Part shown: positions 54,308-63,059 of the stretch, piece by piece
Position numbering within the stretch: position 1 is the stretch's first letter
How the letters are laid out: each line of letters opens with the position of its first letter
From: UBA5951 sp012269555
Lineage (GTDB): Bacteria; Pseudomonadota; Alphaproteobacteria; Puniceispirillales; Puniceispirillaceae
Assembly: GCA_038147755.1 (NCBI GenBank)
Contig: JAYQTS010000014.1
Coordinates: 62,001 to 126,000, forward strand
Length of the DNA: 64,000 bases
Direction: 5' to 3'
Translations under genes and position numbers: made by a program
The notes under the pieces: model-generated
The model's database searches: none
What the model saw: the letters and a program-made list of their open reading frames with translations, nothing else
Told to the model about the DNA's origin: nothing

Positions 54308-55297
54308 ATGAAAACTGAAATTGTTTATTGGTCTGTTGGGGATTCACCTCTTAAGACTCACCCTTTGACGGCCGTAATTGGAAATTTTGATGGTGTTCAT
54401 CTTGGACATCAGAAGTTAATATCAACTGCGAAAGAATTTGCAAAAAATAATGGGACTAAGATAGGTGTTATTACCTTTGACCCACATCCCAGAAGATATT
54501 TCCGTCGGAACGAGCCTGGTTTCTTAATTTCTGATATTATTGAGAAAAATCGAATATTATTCTCACATGGAATAGAGATTATAGTCCATGTTAACTTCAA
54601 TGATGAACTTCGCCAGCTCTCACCAGAACAATTTGTATCGAATGTATTATATCCATTAGGAGTTTCTCATCTTGTCGCTGGAACCGATTTTGCATTTGGC
54701 CGAGGTAGAGCAGGAGATATGGCACTACTCTCATCATTAGGAAAAAATTATAAAATAAAAATAACTAGTGTACCACTTAAAGTTGACAATAAATCTGCAA
54801 TAGTATCATCTAGCCGAGTGCGAGCAGCTTTGCAAGCAGGCCGCATAGATGACGCAAGAGAAATGCTGGGTAGGCCTCCCACAATTTGTGGTACAATAGA
54901 ACATGGGGACAAACGTGGACGCCAACTTAATTTTCCTACTGCTAACTTTAGTCTAGAAGATTGTCAGGTGCCTGCATACGGCGTATATGCAATTACGGCT
55001 GCCATTGAAAAAAAAGATATACCATTTGATGATAGCGCCAAAAGTTTAAGTTATTTCGATTTACCAATATTAAAAGGGGTGGCCAATATTGGTATAAGAC
55101 CCACTATTGGAGATAGGAAAGTAATGGCTGAAGTACATTTGTTCGAGTTTGATGATGATATATATGGAACAAGATTGTGTGTTAATTTGCATTATTATAT
55201 GCGCGGTGAGAAAAAATTTGACTCATTAACCTCTCTTAAATTGCAAATATCAAAAGACGTAGATTCTGCCAAAGAAATACTCGCAAAGAATATTTAA
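54308..55297 (+). CDS. ribF: Bifunctional riboflavin kinase/FAD synthetase RibF
   Basis: 329 residues. N-terminal FAD synthetase: VIGNFDGVHLGHQKLISTAK (HxGH), TFDPHPRRYF and DFAFGRGRAGDMALL; then VSSSRVRAALQAGRIDDARE. C-terminal riboflavin kinase (about 190-310): GDKRGRQLNFPTANFSLEDC, GVANIGIRPTIGDRKVMAEV and HYYMRGEKKFDSL. Supplies FMN and FAD, matching the many flavoenzymes in the window. First gene of the ribF-ileS-lspA-lipoprotein-mutL series, 35 bases before ileS. Confidence 0.93.
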   Translation: MKTEIVYWSVGDSPLKTHPLTAVIGNFDGVHLGHQKLISTAKEFAKNNGTKIGVITFDPHPRRYFRRNEPGFLISDIIEKNRILFSHGIEIIVHVNFNDELRQLSPEQFVSNVLYPLGVSHLVAGTDFAFGRGRAGDMALLSSLGKNYKIKITSVPLKVDNKSAIVSSSRVRAALQAGRIDDAREMLGRPPTICGTIEHGDKRGRQLNFPTANFSLEDCQVPAYGVYAITAAIEKKDIPFDDSAKSLSYFDLPILKGVANIGIRPTIGDRKVMAEVHLFEFDDDIYGTRLCVNLHYYMRGEKKFDSLTSLKLQISKDVDSAKEILAKNI

Positions 55298-55331
55298 AAT
55301 AAAAATAGGATATAATTTATGGAAAATTCTG

Positions 55332-58120
55332 ATGTCAGATAACCAAGAGGCCTCTAAAAATTATAAAGATACAGTATTTTTGCCAACGACTGCTTTTCCA
55401 ATGAGAGGCGGACTTCCGCAAAAGGAACCCGAAATTATTGCTCGCTGGAAGCAACTAGATCTTTACAAAAGACTTAGGCAAGCAAGAAAAGGTAGAGAAA
55501 AGTTTATTCTCCATGATGGTCCTCCTTATGCAAATGGTAATCTACACATTGGCCATGCATTGAATAAAATTCTAAAGGATGTCATCAATCGCTCTCAATC
55601 TATGATGGGTAAGGATGCCAATTATGTGCCTGGATGGGACTGCCATGGTCTGCCAATAGAATGGAAAATTGAAGAGCAATATCGAAAAAAGGGAAAAGAT
55701 AAAGATGAGGTTCCAATCGAAGAGTTCCGTGAGGAATGTCGTGCATTTGCTGCACACTGGATGGATGTGCAGTCAGAGGAATTTCAAAGATTAGGGGTGC
55801 TGGGTGACTGGCAGAATCCATATTATACAATGAAATTTGAGTCAGAAGCAATTATTGCAGCAGAAATAGGGAAATTTCTTATGCAAGGCTCACTATATAG
55901 GGGGTCTAAACCTGTAATGTGGTCCCCAGTCGAAAAAACTGCATTGGCTGAAGCCGAGCTTGAATATAGTGATCATACCTCTACTACTATTTTTGCAAAA
56001 TTTAAGCTTGTTGAATGTCCGTTGAAAGCACTTATTGGTAATTTTATTGTTATTTGGACAACACCACCCTGGACAATCCCAGGAAATAGAGCACTAGCCT
56101 ATAATAATGAAATTGACTATGTCGCGATAAACATAAATCAAGTTTCAGAAAACTCAATCGCGCAAGAAAATCAAATAATTATTGTTAGTGAGATATTGTT
56201 AGAAGATATCTGTTCTCAATGCGGTATAACAGAATATGATGTTAAAGCTAAACTGAAGGGTTATGAGCTAAAAGGCTCTATCTCAAAACACCCAATGGCT
56301 GATGCAGGTTATGATTACCCAGTCCCATTACTTGATGCTGATTATGTAACAACTGAGCAGGGAACGGGATTTGTTCATATTGCACCAGGGCATGGGCCGG
56401 AAGATTACTTGTTAGCGCACCTTACGCACGGAATAGAGGTTCCAGATACTGTAAATGAAGACGGCACATTAATGGAGCATTTGCCAATTTTTTCTGGCTT
56501 TCATGTATTAAGAGATAATTTGAAAATTGCTGAAATTATATCCGAGCATAAGGGTTTAATTGGAATTGGTAGCTTAACACATTCTTATCCCCATAGTTGG
56601 AGATCACATGCCCCTGTAATATATCGAAATACAGCGCAGTGGTTTATCGCTATGGAAAGCCACGGACTCCGAAAATATGCGCTTTCAGCATTAAAGGAAA
56701 CGTCATTTTACCCATCCTCAGGTCAGAGGCGATTGACCTCCATGATTGAAAATAGGCCTGATTGGTGTCTTAGCAGGCAGCGTGCTTGGGGAGTGCCAAT
56801 TCCTGTTTTTGTTGAGAAAAAATCTGGACAACCCCTTCAAGACCAGTCAGTTGTAGATAGGATTATAGCAATTTTTAAAGAAGAGGGATGCGATGCTTGG
56901 TTTACATCGCCTCCTTCAAGGTTCTTGGGAGAAGATTATGATCCAGATTCTTATGAAAAAGTGAATGATATTGCGGATGTCTGGTTTGACTCTGGTTCAA
57001 CGCATGCCTTTGTATTGGAGCAGCGTGAAGACTTGCACTCACCCGCTGATTTATATCTTGAGGGTTCCGATCAGCATCGAGGTTGGTTTCATTCCTCCCT
57101 ACTTGAGTCAAGTGGAACACGCTCTAAAGCACCTTACAAAGGTGTTTTGACCCATGGGTTTGTTTTAGATGAGCAAGGCAGAAAGATGTCCAAATCACTT
57201 GGCAACGTTATTCAACCACAAAAATTATTCAACAAAGTGGCGCAGATATTTTAAGATTGTGGGTGGTAAGCTCTGATTATTATGACGACCTCAGAATAGG
57301 CACAGAAATACTCAAACGCCAATCAGATCATTATAGAAGAATCCGCAACACACTTCGTTATTTGCTGGGTGCTTTAGATGGTTTTGATGCTCTGAAACCA
57401 GTTTCTTTTGATGAAATGCCAGAGCTTGAAAAATGGGTAGCTGCACGTTTATTTGAGTTAGATGAAAAGATTACTGAAAAAGTAAATATATATGATTTTC
57501 ATTCTATTTTTACTGAACTCCATGATTTCTGTAATGGTGATCTATCAGCATTCTATTTTGATATTCGTAAAGACATGTTGTATTGTGATAAGCTAAATAA
57601 TGTGTCCAGAAGAGCAGCGCTCACAATGATGGATATGTGTTTTAAAAGTTTGGTTGCCTGGATAGCTCCTATCCTATGTTTTACGGCAGATGAAGCTTGG
57701 TTAGCTTATACAAAAAATACAGATGACTCCATTCATCTTCGGGAATATCAAAATATACCATCAGAATGGAAGAATTCTGAATTAATTAGAAAATGGATAA
57801 ATATCCGTTCTATTAGGTCCGAAGTAACTACAGCTATAGAAAATGCTAGGGCTGAGTCAAAAATAGGTGGAAGTTTGCAAGCATCAGTAAATTTAAGCCT
57901 AAAAGATGAAGAAAAAAAACTTCTTTCAGGAATCGATCTACCGGCATTATTTATTACATCAGAAGCTAAAATTGTCAGTGATAGGGCCTTACAAACTAAG
58001 GTAGAAATACATCTTGCAGCAGGTGAAAAGTGTGCAAGATGTTGGAAAGTTCTTCCTGAAGTTAAAGTTAATCATGGATTATGTAATAGATGTGAAGAGG
58101 TGGTCCATGAAAAAGTTTAA
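55332..58120 (+). CDS. ileS: Isoleucyl-tRNA synthetase (one frameshift)
   Basis: About 930 residues after repair, normal for IleRS. N-terminal class I site: LHDGPPYANGNLHIGHALNK; editing domain with TTPPWTIPGNRALAY and TEQGTGFVHIAPGHGPEDY; second class I motif DEQGRKMSKSLGN; C-terminal zinc motif GEKCARCWKV and LCNRCE. The frame breaks right after the KMSKS loop: one A missing at 57234-57236 changes KSGADILRLWVVSSDYYDD. As the gene is essential and all else is intact, this is almost surely an assembly error. It is followed by lspA. Confidence 0.92.
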
Positions 58121-58178
58121 TTTAATCGAATTGTTGCGTCTTTCAATTTGATGCATGTAAATAGGATTCAGAAAATAA

Positions 58179-58667
58179 ATGGATGATTTAAGAAAGTCCA
58201 ATTATAGACGCTTTTTTATAGCTCTTCTTATTATTCTTATGGATTTTGTCCTTAAGAAATGGATGTTATTATTACTGTTTGAGCAGCCAAAACAAATTGT
58301 CGTAACGACCTTTTTTAATTTAACACCTGTTTGGAATAACGGCATTAGTTTTGGATTAATGTCGTCTCAACCGGAGGTGGTTCAGTTTATTATTCCGATA
58401 CTTGCGTTGCTTGTCATTACTTATTTGATAAGCCAATTAAAGTTTCAAGGGTATTTACAGCAGTTAGCATCGGCGATTATTTCAGGAGGTGCAATTGGAA
58501 ATGTGATTGATAGAATTTTATATGGTAAGGTAGTTGATTTTTTAGATTTTCATATTGGGGGTTATCACTGGCCAGCATTTAATATAGCAGATGTTGCTAT
58601 ATGTACTGGAATTGCAATATGGATTTATGCAAGTATAAATACATCGTCAACGCAAGGAGAGGGATAA
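58179..58667 (+). CDS. lspA: Lipoprotein signal peptidase (signal peptidase II)
   Basis: 162 residues with four membrane segments. Catalytic motifs NNGISFGL, GGAIGNVIDRILYGKVVDFL (first Asp) and WPAFNIADVAICTG (second Asp). Removes the signal peptide from diacylglyceryl prolipoproteins at the inner membrane. Its TAA overlaps the ATG of the lipoprotein gene (TAATG), an apt coupling of the peptidase with one of its substrates. AGGAGAGGG just ahead of the overlap serves the next gene. Confidence 0.9.
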   Translation: MDDLRKSNYRRFFIALLIILMDFVLKKWMLLLLFEQPKQIVVTTFFNLTPVWNNGISFGLMSSQPEVVQFIIPILALLVITYLISQLKFQGYLQQLASAIISGGAIGNVIDRILYGKVVDFLDFHIGGYHWPAFNIADVAICTGIAIWIYASINTSSTQGEG

Positions 58668-59187
58668 TGCAGAAGTTTAGTTCATTATTGATGGTATTTT
58701 TCTCATCATAGTTTTTGGAACCACTGCATGTTCCGATTATCGCCGTGCTATAGGAACTGAAAAGTCAACACCAGATGAATTTCAAGTGGTTGTTAGACCA
58801 CCACTGTCGCTTCCTCCTGATTTTACATCCCGTCCAGACGCGGGATCAGTTAATTTAGGAGTGGATGAAAAATCTTCTTTGAATATTATGAATAAGCTTT
58901 TTGAAAGACGAAGCAACGTGGCATTGGGTTATGATGAATTTTTTGAATTAAGTTCAATTGAACCTAATATTAGAACTATTATTGATCAAGAAACAACGGG
59001 CATTATTTTTGAACGTAGATTGCCTATTAATGTTATTTTTGGTGGCATTCCAGATGTAGGGCCAATATTGGACCAAATTACAGAAGACAGACGAATAAGG
59101 ACCAACATTATGCAACAAAGAGCAATTAATTCAGGTGCAACCCCTGCTTATGACGGTGTTTTGGGAGATGAAATTCAAGTTCAATAA
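58667..59187 (+). CDS. DUF3035/BamF-like lipoprotein (one frameshift)
   Basis: About 174 residues after repair. ATG 58667 (MQKFSSLLMVFF) starts a lipoprotein signal peptide; one T is missing at 58697-58701, then LIIVFGTTACSDYRRAIG provides the lipobox with Cys at about residue 22. The mature part begins GTEKSTPDEFQVVVRPPLSL and PPDF, the usual DUF3035 start. In alphaproteobacteria this protein is attached to the outer-membrane assembly (Bam) complex as BamF. It lies between lspA and mutL; a peptidase M16 gene sometimes found here in related genomes is absent. Confidence 0.75.
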
Positions 59188-59220
59188 ATTATTTTTTTAA
59201 TAAGTATAGAAAAAACTAAG

Positions 59221-61056
59221 ATGAGTAGAATTAGATTACTACCGAGTCATCTTGTAGACCAGATTGCTGCTGGGGAAGTTATTGAACGACCAGCGAGTGC
59301 TTTGAAAGAATTAATTGAAAACTCGCTGGATGCACAGGCGACTGAGATTTCTATTAATCTTAGTCAAGGTGGATTAAAAAGCATTTCTGTGTCAGATAAT
59401 GGCTACGGGATGATTGAAGATGAGCTATGTCTGGCGGTTAAAAGGCACGCGACTTCCAAATTACCAAATGCAAACCTATTCCAGATAAAAAGTTTTGGGT
59501 TTAGAGGTGAAGCACTTCCTTCGATTGCAGCTGTTTCAGATTTTGAAATTTCTTCAAGGACTGAGAAAATGGAACATGGTTGGAAAATCCATATTGAGCA
59601 TGGGACTATTTATCCAACTAATCCAGTTGCACATCCAGTTGGCACGACAGTTACTTTCCGAGATATATTTAATAAAATTCCAGCAAGACGTAAATTTTTA
59701 AAAACCCAACGTTCTGAGGCAGGCAAGTGCTTTGAAGTGATAAAGCAACTTGCCATGACAAAACCAGGGGTAGCTTTTAAAGTTTATGAAAACGATAAAA
59801 CTATATTAAATTTTCCTGCTAGAACTGATGATAATATAGGAATTCGAGAGAGATTATCAGATGTAATGGGTCATATTTTTGCCAAAGAAGCAGTTATGCT
59901 CGATGCACAGAGTGACACATTTGGTCTTTCAGGTTTGATGGGTCTACCAACAATGAATAGACCAACAACTCAATATATGAATATTTTTGTAAATCAACGT
60001 CCAGTAAAAGATAAACAGTTGATTGGAGCCATTCGTGCTGCATACGCAGATACCCTTCCCAGAGGCAGATACCCATTTCTTGCTTTGTTTATTACGGTTG
60101 CTCATGAGGATGTAGATGTAAATGTGCATCCAGCTAAAAGTGAAGTTCGTTTCTCAGACCCTGGTGCCATACGAAGTCTAATCGTAGGGTCTATTCAATC
60201 AGCTCTGCGCAATGAGGGAATACAGGCTACATCAGAATTAAGTCAAAATGTATTTAACCGGTTATCAGTTGGTAAATACAGAGGGAAATCGGAAAAACCA
60301 AATTTGGCATCTTTTGAGAGCATAAACTTTACAGAAAGACAAAGCATATTAAAGCAGCGGAATTCGGATTTTGATCGAGTAGTTCCCGATGATATGTTTT
60401 TTAACGCTCCGCCACTTGCGAAAGAGGTTGAGGATGATAACGAAGCCAAAATTCAAAAACAAATAGAATTAAGAGGAGCCCTATTAGGTGCAGCAAGAGC
60501 ACAATATCATAAAAATTATATCATATCTGAAACACAGGAAGGTATTGTTATTATCGACCAACATGCAGCTCATGAACGTCTTGTAATGGAAAGAATGAAA
60601 TCAGATTTAACATCTAATAGAATAAAGACGCAATTGTTATTATTACCTGAAATCATATCTCTCGTTCCCGAACAATTAGAAGCTATAAACAACTATTTGG
60701 AAACTTTAAATCAGCTTGGTCTAATCATAGAGTCTTTTGGCAACGACTCTGTTATCGTGAGAGAAACACCAGCACTTTTAGGAGAGGTAAATGCACAAGA
60801 GCTGGTAAAAGACATTGCTGAAGAGCTGATTAACTTGTCAAGTTCCACTAGTCTTGAGGATAAAATATCATCTGTGCTAGCCACAATTGCTTGCCATGGC
60901 TCAGTTCGTTCAGGAAGAATATTAAATGTAGCTGAGATGAACCAGCTGTTAAGAGATATGGAAATTACCCCTAATTCAGGCCAATGTAATCATGGCAGGC
61001 CAACTTATATCAAGATATCATTGTCAGAAATCGAAAGTCTTTTTGGTAGACGTTAA
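59221..61056 (+). CDS. mutL: DNA mismatch repair protein MutL
   Basis: 611 residues. N-terminal GHKL ATPase: GEVIERPASALKELIENSLD, SVSDNGYGM, GFRGEALPSIAAVSDFEIS and GTTVTFRDIFNKIPARRKFL. C-terminal dimerisation and endonuclease domain (about 420-611): IDQHAAHERLVMERM fits the DQHA(X)2E(X)4E motif, and IACHGSVRSGR plus QCNHGRPT give the other metal-site residues, so this MutL is the endonuclease type and no MutH is needed. It reads convergently with rsmD and overlaps its end by four bases. Confidence 0.93.
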   Translation: MSRIRLLPSHLVDQIAAGEVIERPASALKELIENSLDAQATEISINLSQGGLKSISVSDNGYGMIEDELCLAVKRHATSKLPNANLFQIKSFGFRGEALPSIAAVSDFEISSRTEKMEHGWKIHIEHGTIYPTNPVAHPVGTTVTFRDIFNKIPARRKFLKTQRSEAGKCFEVIKQLAMTKPGVAFKVYENDKTILNFPARTDDNIGIRERLSDVMGHIFAKEAVMLDAQSDTFGLSGLMGLPTMNRPTTQYMNIFVNQRPVKDKQLIGAIRAAYADTLPRGRYPFLALFITVAHEDVDVNVHPAKSEVRFSDPGAIRSLIVGSIQSALRNEGIQATSELSQNVFNRLSVGKYRGKSEKPNLASFESINFTERQSILKQRNSDFDRVVPDDMFFNAPPLAKEVEDDNEAKIQKQIELRGALLGAARAQYHKNYIISETQEGIVIIDQHAAHERLVMERMKSDLTSNRIKTQLLLLPEIISLVPEQLEAINNYLETLNQLGLIIESFGNDSVIVRETPALLGEVNAQELVKDIAEELINLSSSTSLEDKISSVLATIACHGSVRSGRILNVAEMNQLLRDMEITPNSGQCNHGRPTYIKISLSEIESLFGRR

Positions 61057-61613
61057 AAAGGATTCCAATTGAATAAATGGATAGAAGAAATGCCATATAT
61101 ACGTTTATCAGCAAATTTAAATTCATGAGGTAAAGTCATTTCATCTTTTTTGGGCATTTCTATTATTACAAGTGCACCCTGTCGTATAGCACCTATTCTC
61201 GCTATATTTTGAATGGCCTGTGATGTAATATTATTTGTATAAGGTGCATCGCAAAATACCAAATCAGCAGGTGGATATGCCCATCTTGTAATATTCTCTA
61301 CAGACCCCGCTAGAACGGTGGTAGTATCTAGAAAGTCCAGCTTTTGAATATTAGCGCGTAATGTATTAAGTGCTTGTTGGTCACGTTCAACAAAGTAGGC
61401 CTCATTTGCTCCTCTGGAAATAGCTTCTAACCCAAGCGCACCGGTTCCAGCAAATAAATCTAAGACAGTTGCATTTTTTACCAACGGAGTGAAGCGGCCA
61501 CCAGCTAACAAATTAAAAATAGCCTCCCTTACACGTTGACCAGTTGGACGAACTGAGAGGCTTTTGCATTCAACGAGCTTTGCGCCTCGCCTTATTCCGC
61601 CTATTATTTGCAT
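61053..61613 (-). CDS. rsmD: 16S rRNA (guanine(966)-N2)-methyltransferase RsmD
   Basis: 186 residues. SAM motif ATVLDLFAGTGALGLEAISR, NEAYFVERDQQALNTLRANI and the catalytic tetrapeptide in VFCDAPYTNN. The usual motif in RsmD is DPPY; here it is DAPY, a conservative-looking change that may lower activity. N-terminal IIGGIRRGAKLV and RPTGQRVREAIFNLL are typical. Start ATG 61613 lies inside the rluB gene end, giving a 44-base overlap and likely coupled translation. Confidence 0.87.
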   Translation of the reverse strand: MQIIGGIRRGAKLVECKSLSVRPTGQRVREAIFNLLAGGRFTPLVKNATVLDLFAGTGALGLEAISRGANEAYFVERDQQALNTLRANIQKLDFLDTTTVLAGSVENITRWAYPPADLVFCDAPYTNNITSQAIQNIARIGAIRQGALVIIEMPKKDEMTLPHEFKFADKRIYGISSIHLFNWNPF

Positions 61614-62469
61614 TATTGTTTCCTGATTTCTTCGAAAAGATTGTATGTTTTTGTTTTGTTTTGTTTTGTTTTTCCCGCGTAATTGTAAACGAAGCTTGTT
61701 TTAGGAAATTTGTATTAGATTGTCCAAGTTGCTCACGTAGGATGGTTTGTTTTACTTCTTGCAAATCATCTTCTTTCATGGCACCAAGCTGGAAAGGACC
61801 ATAAGAAGTTCTAATTAATCTACTAACGGAATATCCAAGAAACTCCATTACACGACGAATTTCACGGTTTTTTCCCTCTTTGATAGCAATTGTAAGCCAA
61901 GCATTACTTGTCATTTGTTTATCAAGCTTTGCAAGAAGACTACCATATCGAATGCCTTCTATTGTGATTCCTTCCTTTAATTTTTCCAGTTGATTTTCGT
62001 CAACTCTGCCATAAACACGCACTCGGTATTTTCGTGTCCATCCTGTGCTAGGTAATTCTAAGTAACGTGCAAGTCCCCCATCATTTGTCAATAAAATTAT
62101 GCCTTCTGAGTCGAGGTCAAGCCTACCAATACTCATTACACGCGGGAGTTTGTTTTTTAATCTGTCAAAAATTGTCTCCCTATTTTTTTCGTCACGATTA
62201 GAGACAATAAGTCCACGTGGTTTGTAATATCGCCACAAACGTGTTTCTTCTTGTTTTGGGAGTGGTTTATTATCTACAAGTATCTCATCATTAGGCCTAA
62301 CTATATAGGCTGGAGTCTCTAGAGTTATATTATTTACCATAACTCTACCATCACGAATCCAGCTTTCTGCATCTCTTCGTGAACAAAGTCCAGCTCGTGC
62401 AATCCGCTTCGCAATCCGCTCAGATTTTGTAATTTTATCTAGTTTAAATGAAGTTTTGAATGGGGGCAT
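61570..62469 (-). CDS. rluB: 23S rRNA pseudouridine synthase RluB-like
   Basis: 299 residues. S4 RNA-binding domain (ERIAKRIARAGLCSRRDAES, VMVNNITLETPAYIVRPND), then the synthase domain with catalytic Asp in GRLDLDSEGIILLTNDGGLA and KEGKNREIRRVMEFLGYSVS. It makes pseudouridine in large-subunit rRNA helix 80 (RluB) or the small subunit (RsuA); RluB is favoured by length. A Lys/Asn/Gln-rich basic tail encoded by an (AAACA)n-like stretch near 61652-61670 lies just before the overlap with rsmD. Confidence 0.85.
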   Translation of the reverse strand: MPPFKTSFKLDKITKSERIAKRIARAGLCSRRDAESWIRDGRVMVNNITLETPAYIVRPNDEILVDNKPLPKQEETRLWRYYKPRGLIVSNRDEKNRETIFDRLKNKLPRVMSIGRLDLDSEGIILLTNDGGLARYLELPSTGWTRKYRVRVYGRVDENQLEKLKEGITIEGIRYGSLLAKLDKQMTSNAWLTIAIKEGKNREIRRVMEFLGYSVSRLIRTSYGPFQLGAMKEDDLQEVKQTILREQLGQSNTNFLKQASFTITREKQNKTKQKHTIFSKKSGNNNANNRRNKARRKAR

Positions 62470-62561
62470 AATAAGAGAAGTAGAGCATAAAAAGGAAGGA
62501 AAAAATAGTCTGAAGAAAACAACATATTGCTTTTTTCATTTAGTTTTGTCATTGCCTAGAT

Positions 62562-63059
62562 ATGAGTTACAAAGATCACATGAAATTGGCGTTGCAATAC
62601 GCAGAAAGAGCATTCCAGATTGGTGAAGTCCCTGTAGGAGCAGTGATTGTCAATGCAGATGGAAATGTTATTGCTACTGCACATAATTTAGTTGAATCGG
62701 AGTTAGATGCCACCTCACATGCTGAATGCCTTGTTTTAAGGAAAGCTATGAGACGCCTAGGTCAAAAATATCTTGAAAAATGTGATTTATGGGTAACGCT
62801 TGAGCCTTGTGCAATGTGTGCAGGGGCTATTTCAAATGCAAGAATTCGTAGGCTATATTATGCAGTAGAGGATAAAAAAGGGGGCGCTGTAGATAATGGC
62901 AGCCGTGTGTTTAGCCATCCAACTTGTCATCATAAACCAGAAATTTATAGTGGTATAATGGAAACACAATCAGCAAGCTTACTTAAGAAGTTTTTTAAGA
63001 AGGCGCTAGAAATCAGCAATATCTGTTCTGTAAAAACCATTTTCCCAATTAATTTTTGA
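62562..63059 (+). CDS. tadA: tRNA-specific adenosine deaminase TadA
   Basis: 165 residues. Zinc deaminase motifs: SHAECLVLRKAMRR (HAE) and TLEPCAMCAGAISNARIRRL (PCxxC), then YYAVEDKKGGAVDNGSRVF. Converts A34 to inosine in tRNA-Arg. The C-terminal 20 residues (EISNICSVKTIFPINF) overlap the convergent purD end by 54 bases and look less typical; an earlier stop after KKFFKKA may be normal in relatives. Divergent from rluB. Confidence 0.9.
   Translation: MSYKDHMKLALQYAERAFQIGEVPVGAVIVNADGNVIATAHNLVESELDATSHAECLVLRKAMRRLGQKYLEKCDLWVTLEPCAMCAGAISNARIRRLYYAVEDKKGGAVDNGSRVFSHPTCHHKPEIYSGIMETQSASLLKKFFKKALEISNICSVKTIFPINF

Noticed and set aside
61651..61672. GTTTT-type tandem repeat
   Set aside because: It lies inside the rluB coding sequence and encodes its Lys/Gln/Asn-rich basic tail; too short to call a separate repeat element.
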